Positions 11,401 through 21,674 of a DNA stretch of 64,000 bases are shown one piece after another. The DNA is from Rhytidiadelphus loreus. Its lineage: Eukaryota; Streptophyta; Bryopsida; Hypnales; Hylocomiaceae. A model generated the notes under the pieces. It saw only the letters and a list, made by a program, of their open reading frames with translations, did no database searches and was not told where the DNA came from. Made by a program: the position numbers and the translations under genes. The stretch's first letter is position 1; every line of letters starts with the position of its first letter. The stretch is taken from positions 29,021,001 to 29,085,000 of the forward strand of contig OX344765.1 in the NCBI GenBank assembly GCA_947034895.1. The letters run 5' to 3'.

Positions 11401-12914
11401 GACCCCCAAGTTGTCAAATGTTGCATCAAATCTGAAAAGAATTCACTACTTTTCTGGATTATCTGATCATACCTGAATCCACTCCACATTTAGATGTTTG
11501 ATTCTGACTGAATTGATATTAAATTTCAGGTGCAAGACTCAATTGTTTCACACGGATGCTTTCTAAGAAATTGCACAGTGCAGCACTCAATTGTTGGAAT
11601 TCGATCTCGTCTGGAATCCGGTGTTGTGTTGAAGGTAAGAATCCTTGCATTTTCCAAACGCACTTGAAGCAAGAAGTTCGTGAGGATCATCAACCTTCAT
11701 TAGTCTCACTATGAATACCATTGTATCATATTTTTGGACTTGAATTTCTTTGGGCCTTGTTTATGTGCATTTTTAGACTTTGAATGAACATTGACTTTAT
11801 TGTTCATATGTTTATCAACACTTCAAGTATGATGCTTGTTTGAGGAATGCTGTAATTGTCTCATGAAACTCTTGAAGATATTAACGTTTATGGAATCTTG
11901 AATATCAGGATACAATGATGATGGGAGCTGATTTTTATGAGACGGAGGAGGAAATAGCTCAGCTGTTGAGGGAAGGGAAGACTCCTTTGGGAGTGGGTGC
12001 CAATTCCCAAATCAGCAACTGCATCATCGACAAGAATGCCAGGATCGGCAAGGATGTCGTCATTGCCAACACTGATGTGCGTATTTTGCATTCACACTTT
12101 AGTTCTTGTCATGCTCAAGCTAAAATTAGAAAGTCCACTTTGAAAGTTTATAGCGATAAGAAAGTTCCAAAAGAAAATTAAACGGGTTGTCTGTAGAATT
12201 AAACTGCTTTTGGACTTTAAATTAACATCTAGCAGAGAATTATTCTTTGTAATTCATGAGGCGGTCTACTTATGGTCAGAATATTATAAGTTTTGTGGGG
12301 AGGCCTTCTTATGATCACTTTGACATGATCAATGAAAGACCTTATAAGTTATGAAGAAGATTCTCCTTACGATGTTTAAAAGACCTTCAAACAAAGAACA
12401 GTATAATTTTTTGAGAATTACAATTGTTTCTGTTGTCACAAAATTTAGGGCATGATTTATTCTTCCTATTAGTACATTTTGCTATCTTCATTATAACTTT
12501 CAAACAATGAATTTCTTTTTTTTAACTCCTATAAATGTGAAAGCAATCAATTTATGCAGTGGGTGCTCTAATTCAATGCTGTAATTAGGTTGCTACATCT
12601 ATTCCTACCAGTGTTTACAATTTCATACGAAATTCATCACGACTCCAGCTTTTGATTTTCTTTTTTGGGACTTTCATTATTTCAATTTTCCAATTTACTA
12701 AAAGATTTGTACCAATCAATTTTAAGTATTCTGATTGTCTTTAAGCGTTGCACTCACCTTAGTTATCTGAAAGAAGTTTGCTGAGGTGTACTATTCTTTG
12801 GGTTGGGTGCAGAATGTCCATGAAGCTTCAAGACCAAAAGAGGGATTCTACATCAGAACAGGGGTGACAGTAATTGAGAAAAATGGCATCATCAAGGATG
12901 GATCTATAATCTAA
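5451..12914 (+). CDS. APL: ADP-glucose pyrophosphorylase large subunit, 13 exons, 539 aa
   Basis: This gene makes ADP-glucose from glucose-1-phosphate and ATP, the committed step of starch synthesis in plastids, as part of a heterotetramer with the small subunit. The exons are 5451-5729, 6278-6391, 6876-7139, 7893-7976, 8107-8162, 8717-8810, 9207-9319, 9639-9711, 10152-10232, 10759-10845, 11530-11634, 11909-12076 and 12813-12914. Every intron is GT-AG, the reading frame is continuous, and the total is 1620 nt. Residues 1-93 are Ser/Gly/Ala/Arg-rich, as in a chloroplast transit peptide. The nucleotidyltransferase core follows: [19 protein letters not shown] (113-131), [10 protein letters not shown] (233-242) with the metal-binding Asp235, and the glucose-1-phosphate Lys in EKPKG (288). 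A C-terminal left-handed beta-helix domain covers about 415-539 and ends DGSII. The [13 protein letters not shown] and [15 protein letters not shown] wording marks it as large-subunit type. Odd points: Arg118 replaces the usual Thr in GAGTRL, while Arg119 and Lys129, needed for catalysis in active subunits, are kept. Confidence 0.95.
6455..6740 (+). repeat. Repeat block in AGPase intron 2, related to intron 3
   Basis: The start (TTGCGATTTCGGG near 6471) and end (CGCAATTCTGAGCCCAAAA near 6690) match the repeat pair in intron 3. About 150 bp of unrelated sequence lies between them. The same building blocks appear three times in this gene, so an element or a local duplication seeded several introns. 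Confidence 0.45.
7291..7725 (+). repeat. Tandem duplication of about 300 bp in AGPase intron 3
   Basis: Block 7291-7415 and block 7600-7725 share, in order, TTGCGATTTCAG, CTTGTTTCCA, ATTCGACC, ACGCAATTCTGA, CCCGAAAGCT-like text and AAAGTAGTAG. They are clearly homologous but diverged. The intron is the longest of the gene (753 bp) mainly because of this duplication. Splice sites of the flanking exons are intact. Confidence 0.55.
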
Positions 12915-14076
12915 CCCTGGGACCTAATGTATCCATTTTTTAAGTTTTTCTTTTTTCATTTTCTTTTTTTCTCTTTTACCTTTTTTTTAAAAACTCGGTG
13001 TAGAATAGTATTACATAAATTTTCCTAGTTCATTTGATTGTAGGGCGAGTTGTGGGATGGTAGTAATGGACATTTTCTAGGCTTGTGAGGGCAAAATGGC
13101 GTAGAATCTAGTGTGGTGATGATCTGTAAAAATCGACCCTAGATTTTCTGTATCATAGTGTTCCGATTTTAGTTCCAGGTTGAAGTTTTTTCTTTCTATC
13201 TGCTTTACGTTTTCTTTGCAAGGAGTTCAGTGTTGGTCTTTGTACTGCTGACGTTGCCTGTTTTGCATAACCGTTGGGGGTATTTTTCTCTAGGGACAAC
13301 AGGTACCTTAAATTGACACCAGACAATATTTGATGATGAGTACATTTTGAATTTGAGAATGTACACAACTTTAAAATCAATTGTAGATATGATGTACAAG
13401 CATTGTAGAACCCAACTTGTAAGAACAATACTAGGTGCAATTCATATCTCAACATTTGTAAATAGAAACAATGTAATGTTTTAATAACTGAAGAGTGTCC
13501 TTGACCTCTTTGTTTTCTTAAAAGTGAAAAGTAGAATCACCCGAAATTTATTCTGCAGTAATATAGACCACCTAAACATCTCCTCAGGTATAAGGTCAGT
13601 TTAAATCAGCTACAATAGAACTTAAATAGAACCTTCATAACTTTTGCATTTGTTGTCTAAATAACACATTCTTTGGTGCATCTGAACCCTTATGCTAACA
13701 AGAACAGATATTAATATGCTCAGAACCAATCTGGTAAACCGAAACCTACGGACTTGGATGTTGGAAAATCAATCATGTATACGCTAGGAGTTTGTTGCAG
13801 TGCGTACAGAGGCGTGGTAGTCATCAAAGGAACTGGTTCATTTGCAGTCGATTAAAGTCTAGTAAGACAGGTCCATTCAATTGTGTGCTGCAGATTGCGC
13901 TTTACTAATACCTATTCTTGCCTAATGTGGCTGTCCACCTTCTGATCATTCATAGCTTATTAAAACAGTGTCCAAAAAATACATCTTACAAGAATCTACT
14001 TCCCTTTTTCAATTTTCAACTACCAACAAGACCCACCAAAACTAAAATAGTTTAATACTACTGGGTGCCGGAATCG
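12915..14076. other. 3' untranslated region and downstream flank of the AGPase gene
   Basis: A T-rich stretch follows the stop codon (12935-13000). The transcript end cannot be fixed from sequence; AATGTAATGTTTTAATAAC near 13470 is one possible region. Nothing else recognisable is seen. Short reverse frames at 13153-13455 show no domain. Confidence 0.4.
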
Positions 14077-14077
14077 C

Positions 14078-14468
14078 GCCATTTTAACAAAATTGACGTT
14101 GCTAGCTAGTGAACCTGGATATTGTGTATGTACGACGTCCATGGCCATGATAGCCATTAAGGCAGGGGCGTGCATGCAGTCCGCGTTCCGTAGCTTGCAA
14201 TGTGTTGTTGCGCACTTGGAGGCAGAATTGCGCGCCCCCAACTACCCCGCACCAGCAAGAATCGATCGGTCGATCGGAGCAAGATCAAGTAACGTCAGTT
14301 TTGTTAAATGGGCGATATTCCATTACTATGGCGCTGTTCAGGCCTGAACCCGAAATCTAGTTTGCCCCCTAGTTTGTGGCCTGAATTTAGACCTTTGTGA
14401 AGATGTACAGTATGTCACAATTTTTGGTTGGTGAATATCGCTGGCCAATTTAACGAAATTGACATTGA
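14078..14468. mobile_element. Diverged MITE ends of the 245-bp family
   Basis: Three copies of the family terminal repeat lie here. One is an isolated right-type end at about 14078-14102 (CGCCATTTTAACAAAATTG). A left-type end at about 14293-14325 (CAGTTTTGTTAAATGGGCGA) and a right-type end at about 14432-14464 (CCAATTTAACGAAATTGACA) together bound a shortened, eroded element of about 175 bp. The interior differs from the two full copies. The family terminal repeat explains why short frames in this area share an N-F-V-K-M-A-like peptide. Confidence 0.5.
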
Positions 14469-14489
14469 ATCCTTCGCCTCGATCTGGTG

Positions 14490-15146
14490 AGATATCGATC
14501 GATCGATCCTCGGTCCCCACAGCCCACTCTCAATCATTCGATCTGCGCGTGCTCATCTCTCTCCAGCTCTGTAGCTCTGCACCTCTGCACCCCTTCTGCA
14601 GCCCTGTAGCTCGCTAGCAACGAAGGCCGTCATGGGCCACCCTTTGCCCATTTTGGCCTTCTTCACTTCGCTGTACCAGCGCTGGCTGCTCACGCTCAAG
14701 CTGCACGTCCACGCCCTCAGACACGCCCTCAGACACAGATCCTAGCCTGCTCCGGACCGCAGCTGTTCCTCAGCCCACGCCCAGTCACCCCCATTACGAG
14801 AATTATTATTTCAGCTACAGCTAGCCGCTAGCCGCCCTTACTACCTGTTCTCATCCAGCATTAATTACACATGCGCTCTTCGATCACCTGCTGCACTGGA
14901 TCATAAATTCTATGTATAATTAATTGCGTGAAGTGATCGACAGACTGCACGTGTTTAGGAGACCATTTTGGACACTCGATCGGCCATTACTATAGCCAAC
15001 TAGTTGGGAAACATCCGTCGATGGTACGTGTGCATGCTTTGTGGGCTCACATATACATGACTGTTCAGCTATGGATCGATTCTCATCTGTTTCGGAGGAA
15101 GTAATTAATGCTGCTGCAAGGCCTAGCCTGGTGATTGCTGTTCTCC
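14490..15146. other. GC-rich flank with a 37-residue open frame, no confirmed gene
   Basis: The segment is noticeably richer in GC than its surroundings and contains (ATCG)n strings at 14490-14506. A frame at 14632-14745 starts with ATG and would encode 37 residues (MGHPLPILAFFTSLYQRW at its start). It contains a 14-bp tandem duplication (CACGCCCTCAGACA). The sequence before it resembles a 5' leader, but all three frames are open for a while, so this is not convincing as a gene. The rest shows nothing recognisable. Confidence 0.25.
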
Positions 15147-15296
15147 ACATCTCGTCTGTGGTGGCGGAAACCGACCATTCTTTCGTAATTAAGATGATCG
15201 CCTGGCTTCCTGATCGATCGATCTCGCTTGCCTTGCATACAGCGAGTGGAGCATTGGCCTTGGGTGGAGCTCCTGCTAAAGGTGCCACGGAAATGG
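15147..15296 (+). pseudogene. Diverged partial copy of AGPase exon 1 end and intron 1 start
   Basis: This 150-bp stretch aligns with 5692-5847 of the AGPase gene. Shared landmarks in the same order are CTCGTC-GTG-TGGCGGA, ACCA-TCTTT, the former donor (GTAA), CCTGATCGATCGAT, CTCGCTTGCCTTGCA, AGTGGAGC, AGCTCCTGC-AAAG and GCCACGGAAATGG. It therefore spans the last ~38 bp of exon 1 and the first ~118 bp of intron 1. The donor is changed and no other AGPase exon follows. It is a remnant of a local duplication and not a second gene. An open frame of 86 codons across it is incidental. Confidence 0.6.
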
Positions 15297-15654
15297 CATG
15301 AGCAGCGGATCTAAAAAATTGTTAAGCAGTCCACCGTAATGATTCAATTCACTCTTCACCTGCATGCTGCGTGGTTGTGTATATAATAGCATGATTGAAG
15401 GGATAGTTCGATAATCAGACTGTATAATTCATTTATGAGAGAGTTTTCGATCTGCCATTAGTTGTGATGTATCGATGGTGGCCGCTAGCTTTGTCAGTGG
15501 CCAATTAATTAATTCGTGTGCTTGTCCAGGTAGTCTTGAATAAAGAGAAACATATGGTGGAAGCAAAGAGCGGAATTTAAGTCGTTCCTGATTTTCAACG
15601 GAATCAATTCCACGGATCCGTTTGTGGATATCAAGGACCACTAGTACAGAAGGC

Positions 15655-15900
15655 TGAGATTGCAATAGTTTGCAATAGATTTTGCAGCGGTTTTGCAATG
15701 GCCGCTAGAAATTATCAACAATTTTGCAAATGGTTTTGTATTAAGTTGTGCAGTGTATTCTCAACTATGTGAGATTGAATTTGAGATCAATTGCATTAGT
15801 TTTGCAACAACATTTTGGCATAAATATGCATTGGTTCCATGCCCAAGACTTCTGCAACAAGTTTGCAGCACCGGCTTTTGCAATGGATCGCAGTAGACAA
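15655..15900. repeat. Cluster of TTTTGCAA-like motifs
   Basis: Within about 240 bp, TTTGCAA/TTGCAAT-like words occur roughly ten times in both orientations (for example near 15667, 15691, 15724, 15811, 15864 and 15877). Such clustered short motifs resemble transposase-binding subterminal regions, but no matching terminal repeats were found. The rest of 15297-16292 holds nothing recognisable. Confidence 0.3.
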
Positions 15901-16297
15901 TTGATAATTTTTTTTTGTGAAAGTCCAGAACTGCTTCAAAACCCATTGAAAAGTAATTGATGATGTGATGCAGCTGCTACTTCCTATTGTAGTGTCCAAA
16001 TTGAGATGCGCAAGCAGTTTTGCCTTTGAAAACTACAACTCGTATAGATTTAAGGGCAGGTATAGATTAAAAGCCTCCGTCACGCAATGTGAAACTGGGA
16101 GAGAAGTGTGCAAAAGCAACGTATAAAGCAGTGGGGTTCTTTTGGCTGGCTCTCAAGTTAGTCGCCATTCCTCTAGGCGGCACTGCGTCCGCAAGGGCAC
16201 CACTAAACAATAGACATTCCTGTGCACAATAATCCTTGTTTCTCTGATTCTATGGAGGTGAGAGAGACTCCCAAAACATGTCATGGTTTGAAATATC

Positions 16298-16511
16298 TGT
16301 TGGAGATTTACACTCACTCTCCTGTACACTAATCTGCCACATGTACTTTAGTTCATCACTGTTCATCTGTTAACTATTTTGCATCCTTTTCATCTGTTTA
16401 TTCTGTACTTATACTTGCCTCTAAGGTCATTGTAACTCTCTCGAGTTTCCTGTGTTAATACAAGCTGAGAAGCTAGACTTCCTGGAAACGCTCAGTAGTC
16501 ATGATTTAACA
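16298..16511 (+). repeat. 5' LTR of the copia element
   Basis: It is 214 bp, bounded by TG...CA and preceded by the ATATC target duplication. It differs from the 3' LTR at four places, in the strings around 16312, 16353, 16364 and 16429. Confidence 0.93.
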
Positions 16512-16523
16512 TGGTATCAGAGC
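16512..16523 (+). other. Primer binding site for initiator Met tRNA
   Basis: TGGTATCAGAGC lies directly after the 5' LTR. This is the standard plant copia site complementary to the 3' end of initiator methionine tRNA. Confidence 0.92.
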
Positions 16524-16826
16524 CTGTTACAATAGAGTAGTCGGTTGCAAGAGATTTACCAGTTCAGCGTAGTCTAACTCATGAGATCCATCTATCCAGA
16601 ACTTGATTGAGCTACGACAGTACCAGATTGAAGTACGATAGTAACCGAGTGAGAACATATAGATCCATCGATCTAGAAACGACATACCAGAGTGAGTTAC
16701 GATAGTACCAAAGTGCGAAAGTACAGATCCATCGATCTGAGTAGAACATAGCTCGGCCCATTTCGTCGTTAACAGATAGAACAGAAGGTCAAACGTCAGC
16801 AATAGAATACGAAAAAAAAAAAAAAA

Positions 16827-17298
16827 ATGGGTGACAGAAATGTATCGATTGGTGACACTAACAAACTTACAGGTATGGAGAACTATTATGTGTGGAGCTT
16901 GAAGATGCGCGCCATCTTACAAAGGGAGAACTGGTGGCGCCTCACTGAACAAGCTTTCAACCCTGAGGCATTTCCAGCAAATCTTGGAGGATGCACATTT
17001 ACGGAAGCTCAATTGGAGACCACCAAAGCAAATGCGGTCTCTGCACTGATACTATCGGTAAGCGATGATCTTGTAGATACTATCGCCAAATTCACAAACC
17101 CGGCCCTTGCATGGGCGGCCTTGAAGTCAGCATTCCAATCTGGCGACCAAGCACAAATCCTGACTCTCACCAGTAAGCTGCACTCAACCAAGCTAGTAGA
17201 AGGAGGATCAGTAGAGGACTACATCAAGAAAGCCCGAGAACTTCGAAATCGGCTGACAAGCATGGGAGAGACAATCACGGACAAGACTATGATACAAA
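16827..17298 (+). pseudogene. copia gag, N-terminal part
   Basis: The frame opens with MGDRNVSIGDTNKLTGMENY and continues with YYVWSLKMRAIL, matching the N-terminal region of plant copia Gag (UBN2/retrotran_gag families). An A-run of 14 bases precedes the start. The frame runs about 157 codons and then enters the CACTA insertion at 17299; the continuation resumes after 20545. Gag packages the element RNA into virus-like particles in the cytoplasm. This copy cannot make full Gag because of the insertion. Confidence 0.85.
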
Positions 17299-17580
17299 CA
17301 CTACAACAAAATCAGTGTTTTATAACTGCAAAAAATGACTGCAGTCAGTCGTAAAATCAAAAAATATGACTAGCGTAGAAATCACTGTGGATGACTCGAA
17401 ATATGACTGTAGCAGTCGTTTAGAAGCAATCGCTTCAGACATCAGTCATATTGGCAGTCATATAAGTTGAGGGGTATAAATACCCATAATTAGCCATAGT
17501 ATGCCAACGAGGCGTATATTTTGATTTTCTTTGACTTTTTATTGAGTTGCCCGAGTAAATAAAAAAATCCTACGTGGAAT

Positions 17581-18532
17581 CACTAGAAGAAAAACACGTC
17601 CGACACAACCAACTACGATGCAACTAGTGCCCTATGCAACTGTCATGCAACTAGTTTCCTCTCTATTTGCACCAAATCTAATGTAGTTGTTTTGTGTCAT
17701 TGTTTTACAACATTCATTCATTGTTTTAGTTGCAAAGTAGTCATTCTGTAGTTGCAAAAAAAGACTAGGAAACAACTAGTGTCCTATGCAACTATTATGC
17801 AACTGTAAAATGACCATAGTTGTTTCCTAGTTATACGCTAGTTGTTTCTTAGTTGCACTCTAGTTGTTTCCTAGTTGCTTTCAAAGTTCATTCCCATTCG
17901 TGTTATATCAATTGACCCATATCAATTGTAAAGAGTACCATTAGATTGAACATATAAGGCTTGTAAGTTGTTATAGTTTTATATAATGAATTCTTTTGAT
18001 AGAATTCTAAGATTTCTATAATTTGTGGGTTTCTACAATTTGTAGATTTTGTATATAAGAATTTAAAAAATAATTAAAATTTAAGAAATTTTATAATCTA
18101 AGAAATTGAATTTTGAAATCTAGGAAGAAGGTAGATCTGAAATTTTGAAATCTAGGAAGAGGGTAGATTTGAAATTTTGAAATCTAGAAAAAGGTAGATT
18201 TGAAATTCAAAAATCTAAGAAAAAGGTAGTTCTGAAATTCTAAAATCTAGAAAGGAGGTAGATCTGAAAATTTGAAATCTACAAATCATTGAGATTTATA
18301 TTTTAAAATTTACAAATCTGCAAGTTGCAAACAAGTTGTAGACAAGTTGCACACAAGGATGAAGTTCTTTGTATGGTGTCGGATGACAAAAAACCTTGCA
18401 ATTAGACTGCAACTAATGCGACTTGTCCACTGCAACTACACACTCTACATTGTCACCTAGTTGCAAACGTCCTATGCAACTACAAAATGAGTTGCATACT
18501 GTAGTTGCAAAACCCCTCATTTTCTTCTAGTG
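17581..18532. mobile_element. Second CACTA-type element nested in the first, AAT duplication
   Basis: The left end is CACTAGAAGAAAA and the right end TTTTCTTCTAGTG, flanked on both sides by AAT (17578-17580 and 18533-18535). Removing it restores the phrase GTGGAATATGACT, which is the repeat phrase of the host element, so the empty site is recognisable. Near both ends it carries a different subterminal motif, TGCAACTAG/CTAGTTGCA. The 952-bp body has no gene. Reiterated phrases with AAATCTA and AGGTAGAT occupy 18110-18290. Confidence 0.85.
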
Positions 18533-18533
18533 A

Positions 18534-18960
18534 ATATGACTACGTTGAGTCATATTTTTTGATGACGTGGAATATGACTGGTCAGTCATATTTTGTGAAA
18601 TATGACTGCGTTGAGTCATATATTTTGATGATGTGGAATATGACTGGTCAGTCATATTTTGTGAAATATAACTGCGTTGAGTCATATATTTTGATGATTT
18701 GTAAAACGACTCTTCTCAGTCATATTTTGTGGAATATGACTGCATTGAGTCATATTTTTTGATGATTTGTAAAACGACTCTTCTCAGCCATATTTTGTGG
18801 AATATGATTGCATTGAGTCATATTTTTTGATGATTTGTAAAACGACTCTTCTCAGTCATATTTTGTGGAATATGACTGCGTTGAGTCATATTTTTTGATG
18901 ATTTGTAAAACAACTCTTCTCAGTCAAATTTTTCAGTTATATTTTTCAGTCATATTGAGA
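18534..18960. repeat. Tandem array of the AGTCATAT motif inside the CACTA element
   Basis: About six to seven units share the phrases GAATATGACTG, GTTGAGTCATAT, TTTGATGAT and CTCAGTCATATTTTGTG. Early units carry GTGGAATATGACTGGTCAG, later ones TTGTAAAACGACTCTTCTCAG. Each unit contains inverted ATATGACT/AGTCATAT pairs. This is probably part of the transposase-binding region. Confidence 0.7.
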
Positions 18961-19479
18961 GCACCTAGTCATTTTTTGGAAATTATTATAATCATTTTGT
19001 GATTCTAAGTAGTCATTTTTTTTATTGATATGTATTTGAATTATGAATTGAATAAATCATACAATGGTTGTAGGATACCTAAGCATATTTGCAATCATAC
19101 ATTAAAATGATTTAACAGTTGAATAAAAGATTTCATGTAGTTAAAATCAAATACATATGATTTTAAAGATATACAAGAAACAATTATATTGGAGAGGGAA
19201 TATATAAGAAGGAATGTGACTCCTTTCAATAACATTTATAATTTATTAGTCACAAATACAAAATATGTATATCACAATGAATTATTTACACAAATCAATA
19301 GAGACTATATTTCTTACAATAATATGAAGTGAGTTGCAAGTAACCTCCAACAACTTTGTTCCAATTTTATTGCCTGCATATACAATTAAAGAAATAGGAG
19401 GTTAATTTTTAATGAACATACAACAAAGCTCAATCTTCAAAAGTTTACAATAATAAAAAATATGTAATACAAATTTAGG

Positions 19480-20045
19480 ATAAGAAGAAAAACAATGGTG
19501 ATGCAAGGAACAAGAAGAAAAAAGGCAAAAAATGCTAAAAGATAACAACAAATACAAGTTAAGATGCACAAGAAACAATAAGGAGGAACTACTAAGAGGT
19601 AACAAGAAACAACAGAAAAGAGTTAAGATGCAACCAAAAAAAAAAAAAAAAGAGAACAAAAAGTGAGAAAGAAGAAAGAAGAAAGAAGAAGAAGAAATAA
19701 TTAAGATGCAAAAAGAAAAAAACAAGAAGCAAGAGTGAAGATGCAACAAAAGACAACAACTAAGAAGTAAGAGTAACTCAAGATGCAACAAAAGACAACA
19801 ACTAAGAAACAAGAGTGAATTCAAGATGCAACAAAACACAACAACTAAGAAACAAGAATGAACTCAAGATGCAACAAAATACAACAACTAAGAAACAAGA
19901 ATGAACTCAAGATGCAATAAAACACAACAATTAAGAAACAAAAATGAACTCAAGATGCAACAAAACACAACAATTAAGAAACAAGAGTGAACTCAAAATG
20001 CAACAAAACACAACAACTAAGAAACAAGAGTGAACTCAAAGAGAC
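19480..20045. repeat. Purine-rich 43-bp tandem repeat inside the CACTA element
   Basis: From about 19735 to 20040 a 43-bp unit containing AACTCAAGATGCAACAAAAC and ACAACAACTAAGAAACAAGA repeats about seven times. More degenerate AAGATGCAA-rich copies lie upstream to 19480. GAGACAA units follow at 20040-20070 and a GGGTTTCAAAACCC repeat at 20100-20190. A long reverse frame here (19402-19839, almost all Leu/Ser/Phe/Cys) is a by-product. Confidence 0.65.
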
Positions 20046-20545
20046 AAGAGACAAGAGACAAGAGACAACAAAAGGTAAGGAAGAAGAGTCAAAAGAAGTA
20101 GTGGCTAGGATTTCAAAACCCTAAAAAGTGGTGGCTAGGGTTTCAAAACCCTAAAAAAAATGACGGCTAGGGTTTCAAAACCCTTAAAAAATAGTGATTA
20201 AGTTTCAAAATTTTAAACAATGGCTTGTCTATATTTTTTTTGATTGCCCATGTTTTTTTTAGGTTGCCCAAAACCAAAAAAATGTTACTACCATGAAAAT
20301 ATGACCAATAATATAACTCAATGTTCTCAAACGAGTTCCCTACCGTTCCCTATGAAATACTTTGGTGTTCGCAATGGACGTATAATATACACCCGTGAAG
20401 TATAAGACCTAAAAACGACTAGCAGTCATATTTTGCAGTCATATTTCTCCCCAAGGTATTGACCTCCAAGAATATGACTGCAAGTAGTCGCCAGTTATCC
20501 TCAGTCATATTTTTGCAGTCATAAAACACTGCCATTGTTGTAGTG

Positions 20546-21674
20546 AGATGGTATCAGAGCAGCCTTCCTCAACGGCCTTCCTCAAAGCTATGATAGTACA
20601 ATTCAAACCTTGACTCATTTGAATGCTGATATGACTTTCGAACAGGTCTCTTCGAGTTTACTCACTGAGTCACACCGACGGGAACATCGATCTCTACAAC
20701 TGGGCGACGAAGAGGCTCTTGTTGCCACCTTCGAACGGAATGCGTCCTTGCGAAACAACTCGTATCCCAGAGGCCGTGGAAGATACGGTCCTCCAAGAGC
20801 ATATCCAAGACCCTATCCTAGGCGAGGGCCGCGTCCACCTCTCATTTGTTACAACTGTGGCCGCATCGGCCATTTCTCACGAGACTGTAGACAGCCACGA
20901 ACAAGTAATGCCTCCTCTCCCAACCCTCAGAATTCAGCATTTGCAAATTCGGCTGAGTTCCTTGATGCGGCACTCTTTGAGTATTGGGGAAATTACGATT
21001 ATGGACCATGGTACATGGACAGTGGAGCATCCACACACATCGCTTCTGATGGTCATAAAGTAGAATTATCAAAGCCTAGCTCCTCCACCATTAGAATTCA
21101 AGAAGTGAAAACTGGTGGAGGGGAATCTCATAAAGTAGCAACTACCAGTACTGCGTGTGTGCAAACCCAAGGAGGTTCAATAAAATTAAAAGAAGTTAAG
21201 TACGTTCCGTCTATGAGGAAAAACCTCATTTCTGTTGGTTCTCTGGCCGATGAAGGCAAAGTCGTTGTTTTCTCTCACGCATGCTATTGGATACTTGACG
21301 AGAAGGGACAAGTTACTGCAATAGGACATCGGGATTGTACAAATGGTTTATATTCTCTTGGTCCGCAGCTACAAGCAAACACTATAGAAACTGAAAATTC
21401 CGCTTCACTATGGCATAAGCGTTACGGCCATCTAAGCTACCAGAGCTTATATCATTTATCTCAGTTCGACCAAGTTATAGGACTCCCATCGATCCAATCT
21501 ACGTTTCGTATCTGTGAGAACTGCTTGACTGGACGTCAATAACGAAAGAAATTTCCAAAAATGTCTTTTTCAAGAGCTTCAAAAGCTGGCAATATTATTC
21601 ATTCGGACTTGATGGGACCACTATCAACACCAACGTTGGCAGGATCGAGGTATGTTCTTGTATTTATAGACGAT
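20546..21674 (+). pseudogene. copia Gag C-terminus, protease and start of integrase
   Basis: After the CACTA element the Gag frame resumes. A basic Arg/Gly-rich stretch is followed by the CCHC zinc knuckle CYNCGRIGHFSRDC (about 20848-20889) and the aspartic protease signature WYMDSGASTH (about 21010-21040). The pre-integrase motif LWHKRYGHLS is at about 21409-21438. The frame meets a TAA at 21540-21542. The integrase core begins HSDLMGP, and the frame is lost by a single-base shift near 21673. These enzymes process the polyprotein and insert the cDNA. This copy is inactive. Confidence 0.88.
20549..20560 (+). other. Second copy of the tRNA primer-site motif, inside gag
   Basis: TGGTATCAGAGC, identical to the true primer site at 16512-16523, begins three bases after the CACTA element ends. 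It does not belong in gag. GCCTTCCTCAA is also duplicated immediately downstream. It may be filler copied during repair of the insertion junction. Confidence 0.55.

Larger units (their letters stand above)
17299..20545. mobile_element. Non-autonomous CACTA element inserted in copia gag
   Basis: The ends are CACTACAACAA at 17299 and its inverse ending GTTGTAGTG at 20545. Both are followed inward by matching CAGTGTTTTAT and ACTGCAAAAA, giving about 35 bp of inverted repeat. Subterminal regions carry many copies of ATATGACTG/CAGTCATAT (17334-17465 and 20405-20525), as expected of TNPA-like binding sites. No transposase is encoded. The flanking bases are AAA on the left and AGA on the right, so the usual 3-bp duplication is imperfect, and the right junction also carries extra sequence. 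It contains a nested second CACTA-type element and two internal repeat arrays. Confidence 0.85.

Noticed and set aside
14632..14745. 37-residue frame as a small signalling-peptide gene
   Set aside because: No match to a known plant small-peptide family, and neighbouring frames are equally open; kept only as a note in the flank entry.
19402..19839. 145-codon reverse frame made almost only of Leu, Ser, Phe and Cys
   Set aside because: It is the complement of a purine-rich 43-bp tandem repeat.
17296..20548. A clean 3-bp target duplication for the outer CACTA element in gag
   Set aside because: The flanks are AAA and AGA and the right junction carries extra sequence, so an exact duplication cannot be claimed.
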